The notes under the pieces: model-generated
The model's input: only the letters and a program-made list of their open reading frames with translations
Database searches by the model: none
What the model was told of the DNA's origin: nothing
Translations under genes and position numbers: made by a program
Shown here: piece after piece, positions 43,372-50,986 of the stretch
How the letters are laid out: each line of letters starts with the position of its first letter
How positions within the stretch are numbered: the stretch's first letter is position 1
NCBI GenBank assembly: GCA_045120135.1
Contig: JBGVEN010000001.1
Coordinates: forward strand, 303,653-367,652
Direction: 5' to 3'
DNA length: 64,000 nucleotides
DNA from: SIG440 sp045120135
GTDB taxonomy: Bacteria; Bacillota; Clostridia; Monoglobales; Monoglobaceae

Positions 43372-43629
43372 TACGCACTTTTCGGGCAATTTTCAAAAAT
43401 CCCATTTGAATAAAAGACAGTAGATGCACCCACCGTTTCAACCAGTCTTGAACCAGAGACAACGGCATAAATCCTATAAAATTCCGACTTGACTACATAA
43501 TAGATGCAAGTTAGAACATACAGGATACGAACCATAACAAAAATTAATACAGATAAACGAAGGCGATAATTTCAGGAATGAGGTTATCGTCTTTTTTTAT
43601 ATCCAAAATTACAGGAAGGAGGAAACCAA
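43372..43629. other. Non-coding junction between tRNA and first element gene
   Basis: No convincing gene. It holds a second terminator-like hairpin at 43562-43598 (GGCGATAA, 14-base loop, TTATCGTC, seven T) and, before the first gene, the site GGAAGGAGGAAACCAA. The sequence TAGATGCAA occurs at 43502 and a near copy TAGATGCAATC inside the tRNA terminator at 43344. This is where the left end of the element is expected. Confidence 0.5.
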
Positions 43630-44301
43630 ATGAATGTAGAAAGATTTTTGATTCAGGTAAAGCAGAACCTGCCAGAACATGAAGGTGTGACTACTTGGGT
43701 TGAAGATTCTGCATTAAATGTTGGATATGGCAAGTCAGAGAGTTTTGAGATCAGATATCCCGGAGGCATTTGTTATAATGCCGCAACTGAGAAGACCGAT
43801 GAATTTTATAAATTGGTTGAAGAAGCTGATAAGGCTTTCAAAACAGTTAAGGAATATATTGATTTGATGGATAATGCTCCAGAACTCAGTGCGAGAGATT
43901 TCAATATGCCATATAAGTTACTTGCAGAATTTAACGGAGTTGTACTTGGTGGAATTGAGCATCGGTCAAATAACACCTTTGAGTTCACAACTTGGTCATA
44001 CGCAAACAATTCTTTGTATCACGGTCATTATTTTACCGATTATGAAAAAGCAAAAGAAGATTTTGCTGTAAGATCAGGATTGCTCCAATCAACAAAGTTG
44101 TTTACAGACAAAGAGATGATGCAAATATATCGTTGTACAGAAGATACATTAAACAACGGATATGAATTGTCGAGTGAACAGACTGAGGTGTTAGAGCAGG
44201 TACAAGAGAAAATTAAGGAATCAGTTCCGAACTTCGATGAGAAGCTTCGGGAAGAGATTGATCAGGAATGCGAAGAAGACATGGGAATGTCAATGCAATA
44301 A
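43630..44301 (+). CDS. Mobile-element protein, unknown, with Met-rich C-terminus
   Basis: A 223-residue soluble protein resembling a gene common in Firmicute conjugative elements, with a central FNGVVLGGIEHR...FEFTTW, YHGHYFTDYEKAKEDFAVRSGL region and LFTDKEMMQIYR. No known domain name is certain. N-terminal 80 residues include EIRYPGGICYNAATE. The C-terminus is acidic (EEIDQECEED) and ends MGMSMQ, one of nine such endings in this element. First gene after the tRNA junction, good GGAGGAAACC site. Confidence 0.65.
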   Translation: MNVERFLIQVKQNLPEHEGVTTWVEDSALNVGYGKSESFEIRYPGGICYNAATEKTDEFYKLVEEADKAFKTVKEYIDLMDNAPELSARDFNMPYKLLAEFNGVVLGGIEHRSNNTFEFTTWSYANNSLYHGHYFTDYEKAKEDFAVRSGLLQSTKLFTDKEMMQIYRCTEDTLNNGYELSSEQTEVLEQVQEKIKESVPNFDEKLREEIDQECEEDMGMSMQ

Positions 44302-44321
44302 ATATGAAGGAGGAATAACAC

Positions 44322-44741
44322 ATGCAAGAAGGAACAAGAGTATTAGCAGTTGCGTTGTCTAATGATGTATTTGATAAATTAGATGACTATGTAAAGGAAA
44401 TGCAGGTAACCAAAAAACAGTATGTTGCAGACCTTATTGAAAAGGATTTGGAACAGAAACTTCAACAGAAGCAGGAACCTGCAAAACAGATTGAGGTAAG
44501 ACAGGCTCCAGATGGACAACAGGTATGGGGCCGAGCAGAAGTCATAAACGCATTAGATAAGTTTATGATTGAAAACGGCAGAATTCCTACACAGAAAGAA
44601 TTCAAAAATGAAAACGGACTTCCGTCATATAATGCGGCAGGGAGAGCATTAGAAGTTTCTCCGGCAGAATATATGAAGGAGCGTTTCGATGAAGTGATGG
44701 CAGAGCAACAGGAAGAAGCCGGAATGGGAATGAGTATGTAG
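44322..44741 (+). CDS. Ribbon-helix-helix-like DNA-binding protein with MGMSM tail
   Basis: A 139-residue protein. Residues 1-50 (VLAVALSNDVFDKLDDYVKEMQVTKKQYVADLIEKDL) fit a ribbon-helix-helix domain: a beta strand then two helices. The middle is Gln/Lys-rich; residues 75-125 (GRAEVINALDKFMIENGRIPTQKEFKNENGLPSYNAAGRALEV) look like a helical DNA-binding or homeodomain-like fold. The end is EEAGMGMSM. A role in element transcription, partition or relaxosome assembly is plausible but inferred. Preceded by AAGGAGGAATAAC; ended by the terminator at 44741. Confidence 0.7.
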   Translation: MQEGTRVLAVALSNDVFDKLDDYVKEMQVTKKQYVADLIEKDLEQKLQQKQEPAKQIEVRQAPDGQQVWGRAEVINALDKFMIENGRIPTQKEFKNENGLPSYNAAGRALEVSPAEYMKERFDEVMAEQQEEAGMGMSM

Positions 44742-44778
44742 GCGGTATGTTCTATTAAAGAATGTACCGCCTTTTTTT
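44741..44778 (+). terminator. Intrinsic terminator (GGCGGT type)
   Basis: GGCGGTA, loop with an inner GTTCT/AGAAT pairing, TACCGCC, then seven T. It shares its GGCGGT/ACCGCC base with the terminators at 49438 and 49584. Confidence 0.9.
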
Positions 44779-44804
44779 ATTTTAAGAATAGGAGTGATGA
44801 ACAA

Positions 44805-45239
44805 ATGGTATCAAATGACTGCAAGGAAAAATGCAGAGATTTTGGAATGTTGGTAGAGAACATAATCTGCATGGCAGACTGCTATGAAGAACCAATTGAA
44901 AAGTTCAGAAAGAGTATGTTCTATAAACCGGAATTCGAAGATAAGGAAAAAATCATCCTGGACATGATTGATACAAGTAACAGGATATCAGAAGAAATCA
45001 AACTTCTCTCAATAGAGGATTTGAGGAAACTTCAGGATGGATACGGAATTGAGTTGATTGGTTATACGGATATGCTTGCGACAGCACTAAGAAGAGAACC
45101 GTATTCCAATAACGATGTTAAGTACAAGTGCGATGCGATAATGTCGATTGTACTTGATATGCTGCATCGTGAGTTAAGAGACGATAAAGTATATCAAAAA
45201 TTAGCAGAAGGAGTTGAACACGAAAATGTACAAGTTTAA
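44805..45239 (+). CDS. Mobile-element protein, unknown
   Basis: A 144-residue, mostly helical protein without a recognisable motif. The first 30 residues have four Cys (CKEKC, IICMADC) that could bind a metal, but not in a standard pattern. No membrane helix. ATG 44805 follows AATAGGAGTGATGAAC. The stop overlaps the next gene by 14 bases, so the two are coupled. It lacks the Met-rich tail seen in its neighbours. Confidence 0.6.
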   Translation: MVSNDCKEKCRDFGMLVENIICMADCYEEPIEKFRKSMFYKPEFEDKEKIILDMIDTSNRISEEIKLLSIEDLRKLQDGYGIELIGYTDMLATALRREPYSNNDVKYKCDAIMSIVLDMLHRELRDDKVYQKLAEGVEHENVQV

Positions 45240-46248
45240 CTTTTATCATACCAGGCCTGAAAATTTCTTCCGTAATGCAGACAATAGTCAAACCAAAGGA
45301 CTCATTGGATACTTAAGAGGAGATTTCGGGAAAGACGGAAAAGAATTCTGGCACACTTGGTTCGATGAAAACGAAAAACTGAAAACAGAGGAATTCAGTG
45401 AAGACTTAGGTAAGACCATGACAACTCTGTGTGACAGACTCTTGACGGACAGAGATTGGATGAGAAGTGTAGCATACAATCATCCCGGTGCAAAGATAGA
45501 AAGCGAGAGTACATCATCATACGGAATGTTTGTTGAAACAGAAAGGTATGAGTATGATATACGAACCATTACCGAAGATGGCAACTACGACTTTTATATC
45601 TATTGCTACGATAAGAACTTCCAAGAACCTCAGTATCTAAACAGCAGACGTTTCAGAGATGAGAACGGAAAACTCACCGAAAAGGTTGAAGAGATCGCAA
45701 AGAAAACCTTGCCCGAAGCTCGGAATTATTACATAAACGGTGATAAATACGAGAATAACGGTAAGATATATACCCTTAGAGTAACAGAAGAAAATATGAT
45801 CTTTGAAGGACAAAACGGAGAAAGACTTTTTGTAGCACCGGAGATGATGGGTACATACCTTCCGGATGTTGCATCAGAAGGGAACTCATTTGTAAAAGTA
45901 CCAATGAGTCAGACACTTGCAAATCTGACTCTTGGGGATCTGATACAGAGTGTTAAACTTTCATCTGTTCACTTGGTACATGACGAGGCTGAAATAGACC
46001 TCGCCACAATTGAAGACTTATCCGATGCAATGCTTACAAGCGAAGGTAAAGAAGCATGGTCGGATGTATTAAATGCAAAAGTAACCGAAATCTATAACGG
46101 TTACTACGGAATACAAATCCAGTGCAGTGGTGTTGATGAACAAAGACTTGCTGATTTTTCACAAGCTTTGGCAGGGAATTGGTCTGCTGAAGAATGTGAT
46201 AAATGGTTTGACTTTGAAGCGGCACAAGGACCGGATATGAGTATGTAG
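45226..46248 (+). CDS. Mobile-element protein, two domains, with DMSM tail
   Basis: A 340-residue soluble protein. N-terminal half starts MYKFNFYHTRPENFFR and contains GYLRGDFGKDGKEFWHTWFDEN, a segment found in other Firmicute element proteins; the C-terminal half has LSSVHLVHDEAEIDLATIEDLSDAMLTSEGKEAWSDVLNAKV followed by QCSGVDEQRLADFSQALAG, a second recurring element domain. No enzymatic motif. It ends EAAQGPDMSM. ATG 45226 is used; AAGGAG lies 11 bases upstream. Function unknown. Confidence 0.65.
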   Translation: MYKFNFYHTRPENFFRNADNSQTKGLIGYLRGDFGKDGKEFWHTWFDENEKLKTEEFSEDLGKTMTTLCDRLLTDRDWMRSVAYNHPGAKIESESTSSYGMFVETERYEYDIRTITEDGNYDFYIYCYDKNFQEPQYLNSRRFRDENGKLTEKVEEIAKKTLPEARNYYINGDKYENNGKIYTLRVTEENMIFEGQNGERLFVAPEMMGTYLPDVASEGNSFVKVPMSQTLANLTLGDLIQSVKLSSVHLVHDEAEIDLATIEDLSDAMLTSEGKEAWSDVLNAKVTEIYNGYYGIQIQCSGVDEQRLADFSQALAGNWSAEECDKWFDFEAAQGPDMSM

Positions 46249-46259
46249 GAGGAGATAAT

Positions 46260-46697
46260 ATGATTAGAAATATTGATATTTTAATTGAAATGCAGGACAG
46301 AATACATAAGTTCCGCATTCTTGATGATGTTATTGCGGTTATGCTTGAAGACAAAGATACGGAGTTTTCGGATCTGATCGAAACGCCCTGTCAGGAAATG
46401 TGTGACATTTTAAATGCTATAAATGATATAGACAAGCTGTTGGATTCTCTCACCGAGGATTTGAGAGGTTCGATGGTGAATGACGGCTTCGATCCCGATG
46501 ACTATAAGTTCTGGAATGCGTGCTTGATACACTCGCCGTATAATCTCGAAGGATTGATTGAAACCTTTGAGGGAGCCTTAGAAACCCTTGAATTATATAT
46601 TCTCGAAACAATAAGAGGATATAAAATCTTAACTCAGCTTGCTTATGATAAAAACCCTCGTTTGCCCGGTTTGAATAAGCAAGAGGATAAAGGTTGA
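46260..46697 (+). CDS. Mobile-element protein, unknown
   Basis: A 145-residue acidic, helical protein starting MIRNIDILIEMQDRIHKFRILDDVIAVML. No motif or membrane helix, no Met-rich tail (ends NKQEDKG). Preceded by TAGGAGGAGATAAT, 11 bases after the previous gene. Its stop overlaps the start of the next gene (TGATG), indicating coupling. Not recognised. Confidence 0.6.
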   Translation: MIRNIDILIEMQDRIHKFRILDDVIAVMLEDKDTEFSDLIETPCQEMCDILNAINDIDKLLDSLTEDLRGSMVNDGFDPDDYKFWNACLIHSPYNLEGLIETFEGALETLELYILETIRGYKILTQLAYDKNPRLPGLNKQEDKG

Positions 46698-47371
46698 TGG
46701 CAACGAAATTTATGTCTGGTACAGAGTTGTTTATGTTTGAATGTTTAATGCAACAGACTCCGAATATGAGCAGGGCAAACCAAGAGGAGAAGAGATTCAA
46801 AGCTCAGTATATCGGAGTGCTTAAAGATTACATGCGAGAATATGGCTATGGGGATATCCGTAAAAGGGTATTGAATTCCTTAGATAAATTCATATTTGAT
46901 GAGTTCATCTTTTGTAATGAAGAGCATAGAGATACCTTCTGGAGAATGCACACAAGATGGGCAAAAAACGCAGATAAAAAGAACCTTGATGCAATGGCTA
47001 TTATTTATCTGTTAAGTACCCATCGGGAATTCGGAACTATCTTGGCAAACTATGTTTCCAATCCCTTGTATGTCTTGCCTAAAACATATAGTGGAGGTAA
47101 CGATGAAGAGAAATATAATATCTACCATGCTGTAAAAATGATTGCCGGAATGGAATCAGGATTAGAAGAGGCAGATTTGTTCGAGGACGAAATCATAGAT
47201 GATAAAGTCCTTTGTCTCATCATAAATGCGAAATTTATATGCAGGTATGGCATTAACGGATATCAGGATAAGAAAAACAGAAGGAAGGAGCCATATATAA
47301 ACAACTCGTCTAAACACAGGCGTAACCAGAAGTTGTTCTCATATAAAGGACAGACTTTAAGAATCAAGTAG
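46697..47371 (+). CDS. Mobile-element protein, unknown, basic C-terminus
   Basis: A 224-residue protein. The middle (FCNEEHRDTFWRMHTRWAKNADKKNLDAMAIIYLLSTHREF) and the following KIIxx-like helix (IYHAVKMIAGMESGLEEADLFEDEIIDDKVLCLIINAKFICRYG) look like a helical domain seen in other Firmicute element proteins. The last 35 residues are strongly basic (KKNRRKEP, SKHRRNQK) and could bind nucleic acid. No Met-rich tail. ATG 46697 follows GAGGATAAAGG. Confidence 0.6.
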   Translation: MATKFMSGTELFMFECLMQQTPNMSRANQEEKRFKAQYIGVLKDYMREYGYGDIRKRVLNSLDKFIFDEFIFCNEEHRDTFWRMHTRWAKNADKKNLDAMAIIYLLSTHREFGTILANYVSNPLYVLPKTYSGGNDEEKYNIYHAVKMIAGMESGLEEADLFEDEIIDDKVLCLIINAKFICRYGINGYQDKKNRRKEPYINNSSKHRRNQKLFSYKGQTLRIK

Positions 47372-47384
47372 GAGGTGAATCGAA

Positions 47385-48074
47385 ATGTCAGAAAGAGTTA
47401 AGCATCCAAGCTTCGCAAATCTGTATATTGGAAGGAGCCAATGCAGTGGAAAACAAGCATTGTTCGGCAGCTCAATTAAACATCATGATATTATTAACCT
47501 TCGCATAAGTCCTGCATTTATGGATAGAGACTTGAATTATGACAGATACTATGCAGAGAACCTGCCATACATTGAAATTGCTATGAGTCAGTCTCAATTC
47601 GCACAGGCAATAACCTCTCTTAATATGGGTGCAGGTGTTCCAGTAACATTAACAAGATTAAATGGAGAGTACATAGAACCGTGTCCGTTTGTAGATAAGA
47701 GAGAACAGTTCAGTAACGAATTCAGACAAGAGATGAACGAACTGACCAAGAAAATAAAAGAAACCACAAAAGCTGTGGAAGAACTGATTGAGAATAAGAG
47801 AACATTTACAAAAGCCGATAAAGAACAAATCTTATCAACACTTAATGCAGTTTCAATGCAGCTTGGTTCAAACTATCCATACATGTATTCAATGTTTAAT
47901 GAGCAGATGGATAAAACTGTTACAGAAGCAAAAGCAGAAATTGAAAGTCACCTGCAAGCGAGAATGGAAGATGTTGCTCTCAAGGCTATGGGCAAAGCAC
48001 AGGAGCCTGAAATGCTTCCTGAAGAAGAGCAGGATATTGAAGAAGATGGCGGAATGCTGATGGGAGGTATGTAG
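47385..48074 (+). CDS. Mobile-element/phage-type protein with coiled coil and GGM tail
   Basis: A 229-residue protein resembling one found in phages and elements of Firmicutes: ALFGSSIKHHDIINLRI, then IEIAMSQSQFAQAITSLNMGAGVPVTLTRLNGEYIEPCPF. Residues 105-200 form a long coiled coil. It ends in an acidic run (PEEEQDIEEDGG) and MLMGGM. The DNA encoding the tail (GGGAGGTATG) also provides the ribosome binding site for the next gene. Function unknown. Confidence 0.68.
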   Translation: MSERVKHPSFANLYIGRSQCSGKQALFGSSIKHHDIINLRISPAFMDRDLNYDRYYAENLPYIEIAMSQSQFAQAITSLNMGAGVPVTLTRLNGEYIEPCPFVDKREQFSNEFRQEMNELTKKIKETTKAVEELIENKRTFTKADKEQILSTLNAVSMQLGSNYPYMYSMFNEQMDKTVTEAKAEIESHLQARMEDVALKAMGKAQEPEMLPEEEQDIEEDGGMLMGGM

Positions 48075-48075
48075 A

Positions 48076-48426
48076 ATGGCAGTTTTATTTTCACACATAA
48101 CTCTATCGGCAGAGAATGGTTCAACAGAGACTTTTCTATGTGGTGGAATTCCTGAAAATGAAGCAGGATTGGAAAACTGGACAGCATATCAAAATTTCCT
48201 TGAAGACAATCCTGAAATAGAATCCATCGATGTTGAGGTCAAAAGCTATGTCTATGGAGAAGGCGAGGTAACGGATGCAAACGAATATGAGGTTGCATAC
48301 TTTACAAAGCGAGGTCCAGATTTTTTGGAAAGATCAACAGTTAAACCATATGAGGAGTCAAACTTCATAATCTTAACGGATAACGAAGAGATGGAAGAAA
48401 CAGAAGAACCAATGATGGAAATGTAG
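48076..48426 (+). CDS. Small mobile-element protein with MMEM tail
   Basis: A 116-residue acidic beta-rich protein: MAVLFSHITLSAENGS, then DNPEIESIDVEVKSYVYGEGEV and YEVAYFTKRGPDF. No known domain. Ends EEMEETEEPMMEM, an acidic stretch followed by Met-rich terminal residues. Begins one base after the upstream stop and uses the GGGAGG in the upstream gene's tail. Function unknown. Confidence 0.62.
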   Translation: MAVLFSHITLSAENGSTETFLCGGIPENEAGLENWTAYQNFLEDNPEIESIDVEVKSYVYGEGEVTDANEYEVAYFTKRGPDFLERSTVKPYEESNFIILTDNEEMEETEEPMMEM

Positions 48427-48438
48427 AGGTGAATATAA

Positions 48439-48576
48439 GTGTTATATGTTTTAAGTTTTGCCGGAGGTGCAGCCTTTGGTGTAGTAATGATGTGTTGCTT
48501 CATTGTAAGCGGACAGGAATCAAGAAGGGAGGAAAAATACCTTAATGGAAAACAGAATCAAAGTGATGGTATTTGA
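48439..48576 (+). CDS. Small membrane protein, DUF3789-like
   Basis: A 45-residue protein starting at GTG with an AGAGGTGAATATAA site. One helix with Gly-rich face, VLSFAGGAAFGVVMMCCFIVSG, then a polar QESRREEKY tail. Size, position and the Gly-x-x-x-G helix with MCC and a following G match the small DUF3789 proteins common in Firmicute conjugative elements. It overlaps the next gene by 32 bases in another frame. No function known. Confidence 0.6.
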   Translation: MLYVLSFAGGAAFGVVMMCCFIVSGQESRREEKYLNGKQNQSDGI

Positions 48577-49426
48577 ACCATTGAGAGAGCCACATATTGA
48601 ACATATAAAGAATACCGAAGAGGTATATAAAAACATCGTAGAAGGTGAATATAGGGTTCAGTCTCTTGATAAGAAAACAGTTCTTATCAGCAATAGCAAG
48701 GATAAAGAACTTGAACTTGTCCCTAACAGACATGTGGGCAGAGACATCATCTGCGGAACATTCTTTATTGCATCAGATACAGGAGAAGAACGGTACGCAT
48801 CTTTGACAGATGAGCAGTTAAAATATTATTTTCAGATGTACAAAGAATGCGAAGTTATTTCACAGCAAGAAGTAAAAGAAAATATGTTGTATTCAGGAGA
48901 AAGCATCGGAAAAGATGAAGTCTTTATAAACAACATTAATATGAGACTTGGTCAAATAGACTTCAAAAAGGTCGTGGAGTCATATAAGACACCTGAGTTT
49001 ACTGAGGCAAAGGAGCTTCTTAAGATGATGCACGAAGAATTTTGCGAGTCTTTTGGAACGAGCGATGTTGATGAGCTGATAGAAGGTGACGATGTCTTTA
49101 TTCATCTTCCTGCAGTTATGAAATCAAGAGAAACAGGCGAACTTTGCGTAGGACTTGTGTATGTTGACACTGCAAGCTCCGGAGAGCATTGGGGAACAGC
49201 GTTTGCGTTCAGTAATGGATTTATAGATCAAAATGAGGCAGACAAGAATAATCCAATGGTTGAAGAAAGAAAAGCATTTGGAATTTATGATTATTGGTAT
49301 ACTCCTGATTACGATGGAGATATACACACCAATAGAGATTATGCTCCGGATGAAGTGAAGGCTATTCTCGATTATGCAATCGGTTCAGAAGAGCAAACAC
49401 AAGGAATGAATATGGATGGAATGTAA
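48545..49426 (+). CDS. DUF3846-like mobile-element protein with MDGM tail
   Basis: A 293-residue soluble protein. The N-terminal 100 residues match the DUF3846 pattern: IKVMVFEPLREPHIEHIKNT, then VPNRHVGRDIICGTFFIASDTGEERYASLTDEQ. The C-terminal part has no recognised fold. It ends EEQTQGMNMDGM. ATG 48545 follows AAGGGAGGAAAAATACCTTA. Followed by a strong terminator. DUF3846 proteins are frequent on Firmicute conjugative elements; role unknown. Confidence 0.7.
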   Translation: MENRIKVMVFEPLREPHIEHIKNTEEVYKNIVEGEYRVQSLDKKTVLISNSKDKELELVPNRHVGRDIICGTFFIASDTGEERYASLTDEQLKYYFQMYKECEVISQQEVKENMLYSGESIGKDEVFINNINMRLGQIDFKKVVESYKTPEFTEAKELLKMMHEEFCESFGTSDVDELIEGDDVFIHLPAVMKSRETGELCVGLVYVDTASSGEHWGTAFAFSNGFIDQNEADKNNPMVEERKAFGIYDYWYTPDYDGDIHTNRDYAPDEVKAILDYAIGSEEQTQGMNMDGM

Positions 49427-49437
49427 AAGAATAAGAT

Positions 49438-49487
49438 GAGGCGGTCAGTTTGTGTAACTTAAGCACAGATTGACCGCCTCTTTTTTT
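49438..49487 (+). terminator. Intrinsic terminator (GGCGGT type)
   Basis: GAGGCGGTCA, an inner GTGT/GCAC pairing, TGACCGCCTC, then seven T. Confidence 0.93.
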
Positions 49488-49521
49488 GTACCCAAATCCA
49501 GAAGAAAGGAGATAACCTTCA

Positions 49522-49563
49522 ATGAAAAGTGGTGGTAACAGGGTGCGAGATGCTCCCCGATAG
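49522..49563 (+). CDS. Possible 13-residue leader peptide MKSGGNRVRDAPR
   Basis: A 14-codon frame (MKSGGNRVRDAPR, TAG stop) with a strong ribosome binding site, AGAAAGGAGATAACC. It is placed between two terminators and directly before the terminator that precedes the methylase gene, an arrangement used for translation-dependent attenuation. Supported only by position and ribosome binding site. Confidence 0.45.
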   Translation: MKSGGNRVRDAPR

Positions 49564-49583
49564 GTAAACGAAATATATTGTAG

Positions 49584-49632
49584 AAGGCGGTCGCTCAAAC
49601 CTCGTACAGAGGCAAGGGTGACCGCCTTTTTT
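49584..49632 (+). terminator. Intrinsic terminator before the Dam-like gene
   Basis: AAGGCGGTC, inner CCTC/GAGG pairing, GACCGCCTT followed by T run. It lies between the short leader frame and the methylase and could be an attenuator. Confidence 0.88.
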
Positions 49633-49659
49633 GTTTGCCAGAAATCGGAGGTGTTTAAT

Positions 49660-50679
49660 ATAGGCAATAAGTATTTAAACAGTCCGATTCCGTGGGTAGG
49701 TGGAAAGAGGTCCTTAAGAGATATAATCCTTCCGTCATTTCCTCTCGGCTACAAAAGGTATGTCGAGGTGTTTGGCGGTGGCGGAACAATTCTTTTTGCA
49801 AAGGACCGTGAAAAATTTGAGGTATATAACGATTTTAACTCTGACCTTGTAAACATGTTCAGATGTATCAAGGAAAGACCGTTGTCACTTCTTAAAGCCT
49901 TAAATGCTTTCCCGATCCATAGTAGGCAGGAATTTAATATGCTGCTGGAATTTTTAGATAACAAGGAACCTGAATTTCCGTATATGCAAAGCGAGGTTCA
50001 GGTAGTTGAGGAATTTTTTGACGAACAGGATAAGGAACAGATACTTAAGATTTTGAATACAAAAGCGGAACTGTACGATGTTGAAAGAGCCGCAACCTTC
50101 TACAAGCTGATTAGATACAGCTACGGAAGCAGCGGTAAGAGTTTCGGTGGTCAACCTGTCAATCTTGCAAACACATTACTTAATTTGTATGCTGCATCAA
50201 ACAGGTTACAGGAAACTGTTATTGAAAATAAGGACTTCGAGAGCCTTATCAAGCAGTATGACCGACCGGATACATTCTTCTATCTCGATCCTCCGTATGT
50301 GGAAACCGAAGGCCACTACATGGTGGAATTCCCGAAAGAAGACCATATCAGACTGTACAACTGCTTAAAAGAAATCAAAGGTTATTTCCTGTTATCCTAT
50401 AACGATTGTGAGTTTATTAAAGAGTTATACAAAGATTACACAATCGTGGAGCGTTCAAGAGCAAATTCCTTAGCTCACAGATACAATCCGGGCAGCGAGT
50501 TCAGAGAACTGCTGATTGCAAACTACGATATAAACGAGAGAAGGAAAAGCAAACCAGTACAATTAAGTTTATTTGGAGTTGATGATTTATATGAAAGAGA
50601 TTTTCTTAACGATTATAGGCAAAAGAGGGCGAACAACCATACCGCTTATGTTGCGTATTCTATTCGGGATCACAGATGA
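49660..50679 (+). CDS. D12-class DNA adenine N6-methyltransferase (Dam-like)
   Basis: About 340 residues. Motifs: PIPWVGGKRSL (motif X, SAM region), VEVFGGGGTILF (motif I, FxGxG) and FYLDPPYVE (DPPY catalytic motif IV), followed by LSYND. It methylates adenine in a short DNA site, probably GATC-like, which cannot be read from sequence. No normal start fits: GGAGG at 49648-49652 is followed seven bases later by ATA (49660). GTG 49651 overlaps that site and GTG 49618 lies inside the terminator, so ATA is the best-placed start, which is rare. No restriction partner is beside it. Confidence 0.82.
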   Translation: MGNKYLNSPIPWVGGKRSLRDIILPSFPLGYKRYVEVFGGGGTILFAKDREKFEVYNDFNSDLVNMFRCIKERPLSLLKALNAFPIHSRQEFNMLLEFLDNKEPEFPYMQSEVQVVEEFFDEQDKEQILKILNTKAELYDVERAATFYKLIRYSYGSSGKSFGGQPVNLANTLLNLYAASNRLQETVIENKDFESLIKQYDRPDTFFYLDPPYVETEGHYMVEFPKEDHIRLYNCLKEIKGYFLLSYNDCEFIKELYKDYTIVERSRANSLAHRYNPGSEFRELLIANYDINERRKSKPVQLSLFGVDDLYERDFLNDYRQKRANNHTAYVAYSIRDHR

Positions 50680-50875
50680 AACGGTTTTAAAGTGGAAGTG
50701 GGATCTTGCAAGTAGATGTATTATGATATTTCCTCTTTTCGAGATAGGCCCGTTCCTAAACGATAAGAAGGAAAAGATAGGTATGACACAAGATGAAGCA
50801 AATCAATTAGTGGAGAACCTCACAGATGAGGCACTTCAGTGTTTGCTCTCAGCAGCAACGAACAAGTTAAATTAA
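50582..50875 (+). CDS. Small AbrB-like protein, unknown
   Basis: A 97-residue protein overlapping the methylase end by 98 bases in another frame. Residues 8-27 (LTIIGKRGRTTIPLMLRILFGI) resemble an AbrB/SpoVT-type swapped-hairpin DNA-binding strand. The C-terminal part is helical (MTQDEANQLVENLTDEALQCLLSA). Start ambiguous between 50582 and 50591; GGAG is at 50574-50577. Possibly a regulator of neighbouring genes; inferred. Confidence 0.5.
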   Translation: MIYMKEIFLTIIGKRGRTTIPLMLRILFGITDETVLKWKWDLASRCIMIFPLFEIGPFLNDKKEKIGMTQDEANQLVENLTDEALQCLLSAATNKLN

Positions 50876-50986
50876 TGCCGAAGCGAATCGGCCATAATCA
50901 ACAACTGAAATCTTAGCAGAGCATACCATTAAAATTAAATATCCTCAATGAGTGTCGATAGAGCTTCGGTCGGAAAGATTGGAGCG

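Noticed and set aside
43262..43468. Leftward frame of 68 residues including RDSNPGPTGYEPVALTN
   Set aside because: It is the antisense of the tRNA-Met gene; this peptide is a well-known false gene produced opposite tRNAs.
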